Notes under the pieces: generated by a model | The model's database searches: none | Seen by the model: the letters and a program-made list of their open reading frames with translations, nothing else | What the model was told of the DNA's origin: nothing | Made by a program: the position numbers and the translations under genes | Shown here: positions 1 through 11,278 of the stretch, piece by piece | Numbering within the stretch: the first letter of the stretch is position 1 | Layout: each line of letters begins with the position of its first letter | Origin: Streptomyces mesophilus | Lineage (GTDB): Bacteria > Actinomycetota > Actinomycetes > Streptomycetales > Streptomycetaceae | NCBI RefSeq assembly: GCF_011044995.1 | Contig: NZ_JAAKZW010000034.1 | Span: forward strand, 1 to 46,503 | DNA length: 46,503 bases | Direction: 5' to 3'

Positions 1-1416
1 CCCCAGGACGCCCGCCCCGTCTCCTTCGGCCCGGAGTTCCCCGTGTACGTGCAGCGCGGGCGCGGGCAGGGCGTCGTGTCGGTGGACGGGCTGCCCGAGG
101 GGCCGGTCCTGGTCGAGCTGTGGCACCAGGGCGAGGGCTACACCTGCGTCTACACGCTCAACCGCCGCAACAAGGACGACGATCTCCTCTTCAACACCAC
201 GCTCGTGGACCTGCGCGGCAGCGCCGCCGTCCACCACAAGGGCAACCGTCCGCTGCGGCTGCGGGTCGACGCCGACAACGACTGGACTGTGCAGATCCGC
301 CCCGTGTCGGTGGCCCGTGAGCTCGGCGAGGGCCTGCAGGGACGCGGCCCCGAGGTCCTCACGTACCGCGGAATGCTCGCGGATCTCGACGTGAGCTTCG
401 CCGGCGACGAGGACGGTGACGACGACGGCGGCTCCATGTCGATCTACACCTCACCGGCCGGCACCGTGCACGAGGACAAGCGCGACATGCTGATGTACGA
501 GGTAGGCCGCCTGAACCAGACCTTCCCGCTCACCGAGGGCCCGCTGATCCTGCTCATCGAGGCGGACGGCGCCTGGTCGCTGCGCGCCCGCCCGGTGCCC
601 ACCCCGGATCCGGTCATCGCCCAGCGGACCGGGATGTACGAGGGGCGCGGCGAGCAGACGGTGACGCTGGTCAACCCGACCCCGGGACGGCCCTGTCTGC
701 TCGACTACACGATCGTCTCCGAGGACAGCTGGGGATACCGGACCGAGCTGCTCGACGAGTACGACGAGGCCGAGACCTTCCTCGAGGGCTCCCAGGACGG
801 GGACACCGGCCGGGTCGTCGCGTTCCGCGAGGGGCAGACGGAGATACGGATACGGATCAAGGGGGCGGGCGACTGGAGCCTGCGCCCGCTGCCGCTGGAG
901 CACGCGCCGCCGTTGCAGGGCCCGGTCGCGGGCGTGGGCCGCGCGGTGTTCCGGCACACGGGTGCGCCCATGATGCTGACGCTGGAGCGCACCTCCAGGG
1001 ACGAGACTCCCCTGGTGGTGAACTCGATCCAGACCGGCGGGCGTACGGCGATCACCGCACAGGCCGGCAACGGGCGGCGGCCCGTCACCGGACCGGTCTG
1101 GGTGCAGAACGGCGAGTGCTACATCAGCGTGCGCACCCCGGGTGAGACGGCCTGGAAGCTCACCCCGGCCGCCGCGCAGTCCGCCGAGCCCTTCGACCGC
1201 AAGATCGAGGGGCGTGGTTACACGCTCGTGTACTACTCCGGTCCCGGAGCGGATCTGGTCTTCAAGGGGGACGGCGGGGCGATCGGCGCGGTCTGGCGGC
1301 TCGACGCCTCGTTCGAGCCGGTGGACCGCCTCCAAGTGGGACCGGGAAAGTTCCGCGCCGCGGGCCCCGGCTTCCTACAGGTGCGGATCGCGGGCAAATG
1401 GGAGCTGTCGGTGTAG
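1..1416 (+). CDS. Beta-sandwich repeat protein, 5' end missing
   Basis: The reading frame is open from the first base of the window, so the true start lies upstream and only the last 471 codons are seen. About five degenerate repeats of 70-110 residues can be recognised. Each opens with a short G-R-G segment and closes on a Trp-hydrophobic strand: DWTVQIRP, AWSLRARP, DWSLRPLP, AWKLTP and finally KWELSV at the C-terminus. One acidic Asp/Glu/Gly loop lies around nt 400-435. The alternating hydrophobic pattern suggests tandem beta-sandwich domains. No membrane segment is visible in this part. Similar C-terminal domains occur in some actinobacterial proteins of the TerD type, but the N-terminus that would decide this is absent. 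Function unknown. A terminator follows at 1451. Confidence 0.8.
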   Translation, partial: PQDARPVSFGPEFPVYVQRGRGQGVVSVDGLPEGPVLVELWHQGEGYTCVYTLNRRNKDDDLLFNTTLVDLRGSAAVHHKGNRPLRLRVDADNDWTVQIRPVSVARELGEGLQGRGPEVLTYRGMLADLDVSFAGDEDGDDDGGSMSIYTSPAGTVHEDKRDMLMYEVGRLNQTFPLTEGPLILLIEADGAWSLRARPVPTPDPVIAQRTGMYEGRGEQTVTLVNPTPGRPCLLDYTIVSEDSWGYRTELLDEYDEAETFLEGSQDGDTGRVVAFREGQTEIRIRIKGAGDWSLRPLPLEHAPPLQGPVAGVGRAVFRHTGAPMMLTLERTSRDETPLVVNSIQTGGRTAITAQAGNGRRPVTGPVWVQNGECYISVRTPGETAWKLTPAAAQSAEPFDRKIEGRGYTLVYYSGPGADLVFKGDGGAIGAVWRLDASFEPVDRLQVGPGKFRAAGPGFLQVRIAGKWELSV

Positions 1417-1450
1417 CACCGAAGTCCGCACACCCGCGGACCGGTGGACC

Positions 1451-1498
1451 AAAGCCCCTGGTGATCAAGGACGGACGTCCTGCTCACCAGGGGCTTTT
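1451..1498 (+). terminator. Rho-independent-type terminator
   Basis: Arms at 1451-1464 and 1484-1497 form a perfect 14-bp stem (AAAGCCCCTGGTGA with TCACCAGGGGCTTT), ending in a short T run. It lies 35 bp after the preceding stop and separates that gene from proP. Confidence 0.85.
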
Positions 1499-1573
1499 GC
1501 CGGGAGCGTACGGCCTTTCGGATGCCTCAGCCTGGGCAGATAAGCGCCGAATAACCCTTGCTGGAGCACCCGC

Positions 1574-4241
<2,668 letters not shown>

Positions 4242-4260
4242 CACAGAGCGGTTCGAAAGA

Positions 4261-4291
4261 GGCGGTCACCCAGTGTGGTGACCGCCCTTTT
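4261..4291 (+). terminator. Terminator after asd
   Basis: GGCGGTCAC (4261-4269) pairs with GTGACCGCC (4278-4286) and is followed by CTTTTC. It lies in front of pepN and excludes the in-frame upstream start at 4275, which falls inside the hairpin. Confidence 0.85.
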
Positions 4292-4373
4292 CGCGTACGG
4301 CGATAACGCGATGCCCACCCCCGTATCCGCGTGGAAGGATGGCCGAAAAGTCGGATACCTAGGAGATGACCGC

Positions 4374-6950
4374 GTGCCAGGCACCAATCTGACCCGTGAA
4401 GAGGCGCAGCAGCGGGCCAAGCTGCTCACCGTTGACTCGTACGAGATCGATCTCGACCTCTCCGGAGCGCAGGAGGGCGGCACGTACCCGTCGGTGACGA
4501 CGGTGCGTTTCGAGTGCGCCGAGCAGAACGCCGAGTCCTTCATCGACCTCGTCGCCGACGCCGTCCACGAGGTGGTCCTGAACGGCAAGTCGCTGGACGT
4601 GGCCGCCGTCTTCCGTGACTCGCGGATCGCGCTGAAGCATCTGCAGCAGGGCGGGAACGTCCTCAAGGTCGTCGCCGACTGCGCGTACACCAACACCGGT
4701 GAGGGACTGCACCGGTTCGTCGACCCGGTCGACGACCAGGCGTATCTGTACACGCAGTTCGAGGTGCCGGACGCCCGCCGGGTGTTCGCGAACTTCGAGC
4801 AGCCGGACCTCAAGGCCACCTTCCAGTTCACGGTGAAGGCGCCCAGCGGCTGGACCGTCATCTCGAACTCCCCGACGCCGGAGCCCAAGGACGACGTCTG
4901 GACGTTCGCGCCGACGCCGCGGATCTCCACGTACATCACGGCGCTGATCGTGGGCCCGTACCACGCGGTGCACGCGACCTACGAGCGCGACGGACAGTCC
5001 GTGCCGCTGGGCATCTACTGCCGGCCCTCGCTCGCCGAGTTCCTCGACGCCGACGCGATCTTCGACGTCACGCGGCAGGGCTTCGACTGGTTCCAGGAGA
5101 AGTTCGACTACGCGTACCCCTTCGAGAAGTACGACCAGCTCTTCGTGCCCGAGTTCAACGCGGGCGCGATGGAGAACGCGGGCGCGGTGACCATCCGCGA
5201 CCAGTACGTGTTCCGCTCCAAGGTGACGGACGCCGCGTACGAGGTGCGGGCCGAGACGATCCTGCACGAGCTCGCCCACATGTGGTTCGGCGACCTCGTG
5301 ACCATGGAGTGGTGGAACGACCTCTGGCTCAACGAGTCCTTCGCCACGTACACCTCCATCGCCTGCCAGGCGTACGCGGAGGGCTCGAAGTGGCCGCACT
5401 CGTGGACCACGTTCGCCAACTCCATGAAGACCTGGGCGTACCGGCAGGACCAGCTGCCCTCGACCCACCCGATCATGGCGGACATCCGCGACCTCGACGA
5501 CGTGCTCGTGAACTTCGACGGGATCACGTACGCCAAGGGCGCCAGCGTGCTCAAGCAGCTGGTCGCGTACGTCGGGATGGACGAGTTCTTCACCGGAGTG
5601 CAGGCGTACTTCAAGCGCCACGCGTTCGGGAACACCCGGCTCAGCGATCTGCTCGGCGCCCTGGAGGAGACCAGCGGACGCGACCTGAGCGCCTGGTCGA
5701 AGCTGTGGCTGCAGACCGCGGGCATCAACATCCTGCGGCCGCAGATCGAGACCGACGCGAACGGGAACATCACCGCCTTCGCCGTACGCCAGGAGGCCCC
5801 CGCGCTGCCCGCCGGCGCCAAGGGTGAGCCCACCCTGCGTCCGCACCGGATCGCGATCGGCCTGTACGACCTCGATGACGCGTCCGGCAAGCTGGTCCGC
5901 TCCGACCGCATCGAGCTGGACGTCGACGGCGAGATCACCGAGGTGCCCGAGCTCGTCGGCCGCCACCGTCCCGCGGTGATCCTGCTCAACGACGACGACC
6001 TGTCGTACGCGAAGGTCCGTCTCGACCCCGAGTCCCTTCGCCATGTCACCCAGCACCTGGGCGACTTCGAGGCCTCGCTGCCGCGCGCCCTGTGCTGGGC
6101 CTCGGCCTGGGACATGACCCGCGACGGCGAGCTGCCGACCCGCGACTACCTGTCCCTGGTGCTCTCCGGCGTCGGCAAGGAGTCCGACATCGGCGTGGTG
6201 CAGTCGCTGCACCGGCAGGTCAAGCTGGCGCTCGACCTGTACGCGGCACCGGACTTCCGCGAGGCCGGGCTCGCCCGCTGGACCGAGGCGGCCCTCACGC
6301 ACCTGCGGTCCGCCGAACCGGGCAGCGACCACCAGCTGGCGTGGGCGCGGGCATTCGCGGCGACGGCCCGTACCGAGGAGCAACTGGATCTGCTGGGGGG
6401 CCTGTTGGAGGGCACCGAGACGGTCGAGGGCCTCGCGGTCGACACCGAGCTGCGCTGGGCGTTCGTGCAGCGGCTCGCGGCCACCGGGCGGTACGAGGAG
6501 GCGGAGATCGCCGCCGAGTACGCGCGCGACAAGACCGCGGCCGGCGAGCGGCACGCCGCCAGCGCGCGGGCCTCGCGTCCGACGCCTGAGGCGAAGGCCG
6601 AGGCGTGGGCTTCGGTCGTCGACTCGGACAAGCTGCCCAACGCGCTCCAGGAAGCGGTGATCGGGGGCTTCGTGCAGAGCGACCAGCGGGAGCTGCTCGC
6701 CCCGTACACGGGGAAGTTCTTCGCGGCGGTCAAGGATGTGTGGGCGTCGCGCTCGCACGAGATGGCGCAGCAGATCGCGGTGGGCCTCTACCCGGCGTTC
6801 CAGGTCGAGCAGGCGACGCTGGACGCCACGGACGCCTGGGTCGCCGAGGCCGAGCCCAACGCGGCGCTCGGCCGGCTCGTCTCGGAGTCGCGCGCGGGTG
6901 TCGAGCGGGCCCTGAAGGCGCAGGCGGCGGACGCGCGGGCCGCGTCCTGA
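4374..6950 (+). CDS. pepN: Aminopeptidase N (M1 zinc metallopeptidase)
   Basis: A cytoplasmic zinc aminopeptidase that removes N-terminal residues from peptides. The 858-aa length is that of the Streptomyces PepN group. The substrate-anchoring GAMEN motif is at residues 264-268. The zinc site HELAH is at 298-302, with the third ligand Glu 321 in LNESFA, giving the M1 pattern HExxH-X18-E. The N-terminal beta-saddle covers about 1-200 and an ERAP1-like helical C-terminal domain about 500-858. There is no signal peptide. The GTG at 4374 has AGGAG at 4361-4365. The gene stands alone between terminators and converges on the lectin/DUF11 gene. Confidence 0.95.
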   Translation: MPGTNLTREEAQQRAKLLTVDSYEIDLDLSGAQEGGTYPSVTTVRFECAEQNAESFIDLVADAVHEVVLNGKSLDVAAVFRDSRIALKHLQQGGNVLKVVADCAYTNTGEGLHRFVDPVDDQAYLYTQFEVPDARRVFANFEQPDLKATFQFTVKAPSGWTVISNSPTPEPKDDVWTFAPTPRISTYITALIVGPYHAVHATYERDGQSVPLGIYCRPSLAEFLDADAIFDVTRQGFDWFQEKFDYAYPFEKYDQLFVPEFNAGAMENAGAVTIRDQYVFRSKVTDAAYEVRAETILHELAHMWFGDLVTMEWWNDLWLNESFATYTSIACQAYAEGSKWPHSWTTFANSMKTWAYRQDQLPSTHPIMADIRDLDDVLVNFDGITYAKGASVLKQLVAYVGMDEFFTGVQAYFKRHAFGNTRLSDLLGALEETSGRDLSAWSKLWLQTAGINILRPQIETDANGNITAFAVRQEAPALPAGAKGEPTLRPHRIAIGLYDLDDASGKLVRSDRIELDVDGEITEVPELVGRHRPAVILLNDDDLSYAKVRLDPESLRHVTQHLGDFEASLPRALCWASAWDMTRDGELPTRDYLSLVLSGVGKESDIGVVQSLHRQVKLALDLYAAPDFREAGLARWTEAALTHLRSAEPGSDHQLAWARAFAATARTEEQLDLLGGLLEGTETVEGLAVDTELRWAFVQRLAATGRYEEAEIAAEYARDKTAAGERHAASARASRPTPEAKAEAWASVVDSDKLPNALQEAVIGGFVQSDQRELLAPYTGKFFAAVKDVWASRSHEMAQQIAVGLYPAFQVEQATLDATDAWVAEAEPNAALGRLVSESRAGVERALKAQAADARAAS

Positions 6951-6968
6951 TCGCCTAGCGCACAGCAC

Positions 6969-7001
6969 AGCGCCCGGTCCCTCCAAGAGGGGCCGGGCGC
7001 T
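6969..7001. terminator. Terminator between convergent genes (pepN side)
   Basis: AGCGCCCGG at 6969 and CCGGGCGCT ending at 7001 form the core of a 14-bp stem with one T:G wobble and a 5-base loop. It lies 18 bp after the pepN stop. Confidence 0.75.
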
Positions 7002-7012
7002 GCGTTGTCCGG

Positions 7013-7051
7013 CCGGCTCCGGCCTCCCGCGTACGGGAGACCGGAGACCGG
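7013..7051 (-). terminator. Terminator of the lectin/DUF11 gene
   Basis: An imperfect inverted repeat, 7013-7029 with 7034-7051 and loop CGTA, lies just beyond the stop codon of the minus-strand gene. It is separate from the pepN-side hairpin. Confidence 0.65.
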
Positions 7052-7065
7052 TCAGGGGCGGTGGA

Positions 7066-10000
7066 TCAGCCGACGCTCACGCTGTTCCAGGTGCCCGTGG
7101 CGTCCGTGTACCCGCCGAGGAAGCAGGCGGGGACGGCCGTCACCAGGTTGGACGCGATGTCCCAGTCCGCGGTGGCGTGCACCTTCATGCCCTTGTACTG
7201 GCCCGCGGTGACGATGCCGTCGAAGTTGGCGCCCGTGAGCGTCAGCTTCGAGGTGCCCATGACCGTGCTCTGGACCGTACGGCCGTTGATCAGCCAGGTC
7301 ATGGTGCCGGTCATCTCGGCGTTCGGGAGGCCGAGCGAGGGCAGACACGAACCCTTGCCGGACCCCTCGAAGTTGACCTCCACATAGGCGGGGGTCCGCT
7401 TGGAGTCGACCGACTTGCAGCCGGCGCTGGTGCCGGAGCCGGTGAAGCTCTGGAGCTTGTCGCCCATGGTCAGACCCGGCTTGATGCTGAGCGACGCGAG
7501 GCCGCCGTAGCAGTGGACGCCGGGACCGCCCGCACCGTCGTTCGGGGTGATCTCGAAGGTGTGCTTGACCGGGTCGGTGGTCTTGTCACCATCGGTGACA
7601 ACTCCGGCCTGGCCCTCAAGCGTGCCCTCGGCGCCTTCCGCGACCTCGGTCGTGACCTTGATCGACGGGTACTGGCTGCCGGGCTGCAGGGCGTCGGCGC
7701 CCGTACCGGGACGGGTGCAGGTGACCGTCTGGCCGGCGATCTTGCACTCCCAGCCGGGGCCGACCGCGGTCCTCGGGGTGACGCCCTCGGGGAACGTCTC
7801 CGTGACGGTGACCGTGTCATGCGTCGGACCGGCGTCGGCGGCGTTGCTGACGTCGACCAGGAACGTGGCCGGCTTGCCGGCCACCACCTCGCCCTCGGGC
7901 TTGGTGGCCACGGACAGGTCGGGCTCCTTCGTGGAGACCGGGGTGACCGTGACGGTGTCCTTGACCGGCGCCTTGGGCTCGGCGCCCGGGGTGCTCGCAC
8001 CGGTGGTGCCGGTCAGGTCGCCCTTGGCGCCCTTGTCGACCTCGGTGGCGACGTGGATCGGCGGGAACTGCTCGCCCGGCTTCAGGGTGTCGGGCCGGGT
8101 GCAGGTGACCTTCTGGCCCTCGATCTTGCAGGTCCAGCCGTCGCCCGACGCCGTGACCGGCTTGATGCCGTCGGGGAAGGTCCGCTCGACCGTGGTCGGG
8201 CCCGTGGTGGGTCCGGCGTCGGGCGCGTCGGCCACCGCGATCACGAAGTTCGCGGGCTTGCCGGCGACGACATCGCCGTCGGGCTTGGTGACCACCGTCA
8301 GGTTCGGGTCCTTGACGGCCGGCTTGACCGTGGTGGTGTCCTTGACCGGAGTCGGGTTCGGCATGTCCGGCGTCGCGACGACCGTGGCACCGGTCAGGTC
8401 ACCGGAGGCGTCGTCGGCGACCTCGGTCTTCACGATGATCGGCGGGGCCGACTCACCGGGCTTGAGCACCGGCTTGTCACCGGGCCTGGTGCACTTGACC
8501 TCCTGGCCCTCGACCTTGCAGTCCCAGCCGTCACCCGCGGCGGACACGGGCTTGATCCCCTCGGGGAAGCTGCGGACCAGGGCGATGGTGTCGCCGGTAC
8601 GGGTCGGCCCGGCCTGGGGCTTGTTGGTGACGTCGATCTGGTACTCGGCCGGCTCGCCGGCCTGCACCTCGCCGCGGGGCTTGGTGACGACCGTCAGGTC
8701 CGGACCCTTGGCCGGGATGACGTCGACCTTGTTGGTGTCCGGCTTGGTGTTCATGTCGTTCGGCGTCGTGGCGTCCGAGATGATCGGCTGCTCGCCCTTG
8801 ACCGTGGGTGCGACATCGGTGGTCACGGTGACCGGCGGAGCCGACTCACCGGGCTTGAGCACCGGGCCCGGACGTGTGCAGGTGACCGTCTGGCCCTCGA
8901 CCTTGCAGTCCCAGCCGTCGCCCGACGCGGTCTTGGGCACGATGCCGGCGGGGAAGGTCTGCGTGGTCGTGATCGGGCCCGTGGTCGGACCGCCCAGCTT
9001 GTCGTTGCTGGTCGTCATCGTGAACTTGGCCGGCTCGCCGGCCTTCACGGTGCCGTCCGGCACGACCTTCGTGAACAGGTTCGGGTCCAGGGTCTCGATC
9101 TTGCCGTTCCAGATCTCGTGGATCTGGGTCGAGGCGCCGGTGGACGCGGAGAAGCCGATGCGCAGCTTGTCCGGGACGGGCGGCTGGCCCTCGATGGTGT
9201 CGAGGTCGACCGGCGGGATGACCTCACGCAGCGGCGTACCGTCGTGGAAGTCGACCTGGACGCGCATGACGCCCTCGTGCGACAGCTCGACGATGGCGGT
9301 GCGCTTGGCCTCCTCGCGGGTCTTCGCCTCCGAGAGCGCGAAGCGGCGGCCCGACTGGTACGAGGCGACGAAGGGGTTGTTGAGAGCCGCGCCCGCGGCA
9401 TCCTTCTCGGCGCCGCGGATGGTGACGGAGTTGGGCTTGGCGGCGGCGGGACCGCCCTTGTGGTAGTCCGGCATCCAGTCGCGGGTGAAGTTGCCGTAGA
9501 CGTCGAAGCCGATGCCGAGGTAGCCGCCCGGCAGCTTGGAGTAGCCGAGACCGGCGCCGTTCTTGCCCGCGTGCTCGGGCAGCGGCTTGCTGCCGTCCAT
9601 GAGCATCAGGGCGAGGCCGTCGGCGGCCTGTGCGGTCGCCGGTTTGTACATCGCGAAGTCGACGGTCCAGCGCAGACCGGCTCGCGCGTCGAAGGTACGC
9701 GTGGTCATCACGTACCCGTTCTGCATCTTCTTGTTCGAGGTCAGCCGCAGCGCGCCCTGGCCGGGCTTGTCCGGCGTGGTGGGCATGCCCGGGTGGGTCT
9801 GGCAGCCGCGCAGCGGAGCGACCGTCGCATCGCCGACGGGTCCTGCGGGCCCTGCCGTGCCGTCGCCCTTGTCCACGGGGGTCATGGGCGCGGCGGTGAG
9901 ACAGGCCCAGCCGGTCGGGTCGCCCTTGAGGTACGGGCCCGCGTACCAGAGCGACTCGTCCTTGACCCGCTCGCCCGAGAAGGGCTCACTGCCGATCTCG

Positions 10001-10137
10001 GCCGCCGCAGCGGGCGCGGCCGTCGTCAGGGACAGCCCTCCTGCGGCCAGTACGGCGGCGACTCCGAGCGCGGTGGCGCGCCAAGGGGGTCGGAGCCTTC
10101 CTGTCCGCCGTCTGGAGCGGACTGCGTTATCTGCCAT
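7066..10137 (-). CDS. Secreted lectin-like / DUF11-repeat protein with C-terminal four-Cys domain
   Basis: The 1023-aa protein is exported. An Arg-rich start and a hydrophobic stretch end in AAPAAAAE near residue 47, a Sec-type signal peptide. Residues of about 50-350 resemble an L-type (legume-type) lectin sandwich (FDARAGLRWTVDFAMY, GGYLGIGFDVYGNF). From about 351 to 865 there are four DUF11-like repeats, each beginning like DPNLTVVTKPDG and containing GW-C-K--GQ-V-CTRP with a Cys pair. From about residue 872 to the end lies a 150-residue four-Cys domain, nearly the same as the whole mature product of the next gene upstream (10401-10958). No LPXTG or membrane anchor is seen. RBS GGAGGAGAG precedes the ATG. 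A role at the cell surface or in binding glycans is inferred only. Confidence 0.85.
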   Translation of the reverse strand: MADNAVRSRRRTGRLRPPWRATALGVAAVLAAGGLSLTTAAPAAAAEIGSEPFSGERVKDESLWYAGPYLKGDPTGWACLTAAPMTPVDKGDGTAGPAGPVGDATVAPLRGCQTHPGMPTTPDKPGQGALRLTSNKKMQNGYVMTTRTFDARAGLRWTVDFAMYKPATAQAADGLALMLMDGSKPLPEHAGKNGAGLGYSKLPGGYLGIGFDVYGNFTRDWMPDYHKGGPAAAKPNSVTIRGAEKDAAGAALNNPFVASYQSGRRFALSEAKTREEAKRTAIVELSHEGVMRVQVDFHDGTPLREVIPPVDLDTIEGQPPVPDKLRIGFSASTGASTQIHEIWNGKIETLDPNLFTKVVPDGTVKAGEPAKFTMTTSNDKLGGPTTGPITTTQTFPAGIVPKTASGDGWDCKVEGQTVTCTRPGPVLKPGESAPPVTVTTDVAPTVKGEQPIISDATTPNDMNTKPDTNKVDVIPAKGPDLTVVTKPRGEVQAGEPAEYQIDVTNKPQAGPTRTGDTIALVRSFPEGIKPVSAAGDGWDCKVEGQEVKCTRPGDKPVLKPGESAPPIIVKTEVADDASGDLTGATVVATPDMPNPTPVKDTTTVKPAVKDPNLTVVTKPDGDVVAGKPANFVIAVADAPDAGPTTGPTTVERTFPDGIKPVTASGDGWTCKIEGQKVTCTRPDTLKPGEQFPPIHVATEVDKGAKGDLTGTTGASTPGAEPKAPVKDTVTVTPVSTKEPDLSVATKPEGEVVAGKPATFLVDVSNAADAGPTHDTVTVTETFPEGVTPRTAVGPGWECKIAGQTVTCTRPGTGADALQPGSQYPSIKVTTEVAEGAEGTLEGQAGVVTDGDKTTDPVKHTFEITPNDGAGGPGVHCYGGLASLSIKPGLTMGDKLQSFTGSGTSAGCKSVDSKRTPAYVEVNFEGSGKGSCLPSLGLPNAEMTGTMTWLINGRTVQSTVMGTSKLTLTGANFDGIVTAGQYKGMKVHATADWDIASNLVTAVPACFLGGYTDATGTWNSVSVG

Positions 10138-10340
10138 GGTGCTCTCCTCCCGGAGCGCGGCAGATCAGTCACCCGCGCCCGGACTATCACTGTGTGTAGT
10201 TTCATGACTTCGCAACGTAGTCATGCTTGCGATCATCGGACCACCGGCCGTCGGTTTCCGCGCGCCCAAAGGGCCAACAGAATTAAGCCGTTGACGTCTG
10301 CGCACGCCAACGGCTCCCCCGTTCACGCGAGTTGGGAACG

Positions 10341-10386
10341 CGCAGAGGCCTGGCGCCGGTCGGACGACCGGCGCCAGGCCTCTGCG
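10341..10386 (-). terminator. Perfect 21-bp stem terminator
   Basis: Arms 10341-10361 and 10366-10386 are perfectly complementary (CGCAGAGGCCTGGCGCCGGTC and its reverse complement) around the loop GGAC. It lies 15 bp beyond the stop of the 185-aa secreted protein gene on the minus strand, so that gene and the lectin gene are probably separate transcripts. Confidence 0.9.
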
Positions 10387-10400
10387 TCTCGGCTCGGAGA

Positions 10401-10958
10401 TCAGCCGATGTTCAGGGAGTCCCAGGTACCGATGGCGTTCGTGTAGCCGCCGAGGAAGCAGCCGCCGGCAGCGGCGATGAGGTCGAAGTCCCAGCTGGCC
10501 GTGGCGTTGACCTTCTTGCCCTTGAACGGGCCGTCGGTCACGACGCCGGTGAAGTTGGCGCCGGTCCAGGTGAGCTTGGAGGTGCCGGTGACGTTGCTGA
10601 CCTTGTTCTCGACGTCGGGGCCGCCGCCGTTCCACGTGATGCGGCCGTTCAGGTCGGCGTTGGGGATACCGAACTCGGGCACGCACGCACCCTTGCCGTT
10701 GCCCTCGAAGAAGACGATGGCGGAGGTGACCGCCTTGCCGGAACCGACGTTCTTGCAGCCGGTCGTGACACCCTCACCGGTCCACGTCTGCTGCTTGGAG
10801 CCGATGATCGTCAGACCCGGCTTGGCGCTGAGCTGAGCGTTGCCGCCGGTGCACCGGACGCCGAGCGGCTCGTCGGCGGAGGCCGCCGTCGGAGCGAGCG
10901 CCACCATCAGGGCGGCGGCGGGGAGGGCTACGGCGGCCTTCTTGAGAAGTGCGTGCAT
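10401..10958 (-). CDS. Small secreted four-Cys protein, paralogue of the lectin C-terminal domain
   Basis: The 185-aa product starts at the ATG at 10958, with AAGGA 6-7 nt upstream; longer readings lack a signal sequence. Residues 1-28 form a signal peptide (KK, hydrophobic core, PTAASA). The mature part of about 155 residues has four Cys in the contexts GVRC, GCKNV, GKGACVP and GGCFLGGYT. All four match positions in the C-terminal domain of the 7066-10137 product, together with KPGLT, PNADLNG, GTSKLTWTGANF and the final GTW motif. About half of the aligned positions look identical by eye. Two disulfides are likely. I do not recognise the family; function unknown. The shared domain and adjacency suggest duplication or a functional pair. 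Confidence 0.85.
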   Translation of the reverse strand: MHALLKKAAVALPAAALMVALAPTAASADEPLGVRCTGGNAQLSAKPGLTIIGSKQQTWTGEGVTTGCKNVGSGKAVTSAIVFFEGNGKGACVPEFGIPNADLNGRITWNGGGPDVENKVSNVTGTSKLTWTGANFTGVVTDGPFKGKKVNATASWDFDLIAAAGGCFLGGYTNAIGTWDSLNIG

Positions 10959-11278
10959 CAGGTTTCCTTGGTGTGTGCTGTGAAGCGTGGCGGGGTGGCC
11001 ATGGCGACCACGCATCAGTGTTTGCACACGGTGACCAAAGGTTCGCGGTGTGTGATCTGAGCGGGTGACGGGCCCATGACGGGGCGGCCGTCCGCAGGGC
11101 CCGAGGGGCACCGCGGGGCGCTCGCCGGTATACCGCAACGAAATCCGGGAGCCCGTGAACACCCCGCGAAATGGGCCGGGTTGAGCCGCGGCCCCGCCGG
11201 TGCCGGACGGCCGGAGGTGACCGATCCGGGTCCGCGCGCCCGTCCGACTCCACGATCACGGTGAGTGACGGACACGCG
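10959..11278. other. Intergenic region upstream of the small secreted protein
   Basis: This 320-bp stretch holds the 5' region of the minus-strand gene at 10401-10958. A short dyad GTGTTTGCACAC lies at 11018-11029, about 60 bp upstream of that start. A hairpin of GAGTGACG (11263-11270) and CGTCACTC (11277-11284) spans the LysR stop codon and may end that transcript. I see no further coding potential that I trust. Confidence 0.5.

Noticed and set aside
4359..6986. A long minus-strand frame opposite pepN
   Set aside because: Arg/Leu/Val-rich shadow; pepN on + has all M1 motifs.
7177..10446. A 1089-codon open frame on + opposite the lectin/DUF11 gene
   Set aside because: High-GC antisense shadow: composition is biased to Arg/Gly/Asp/Leu, no domain is recognisable, and the minus strand has signal peptide, repeats and RBS.
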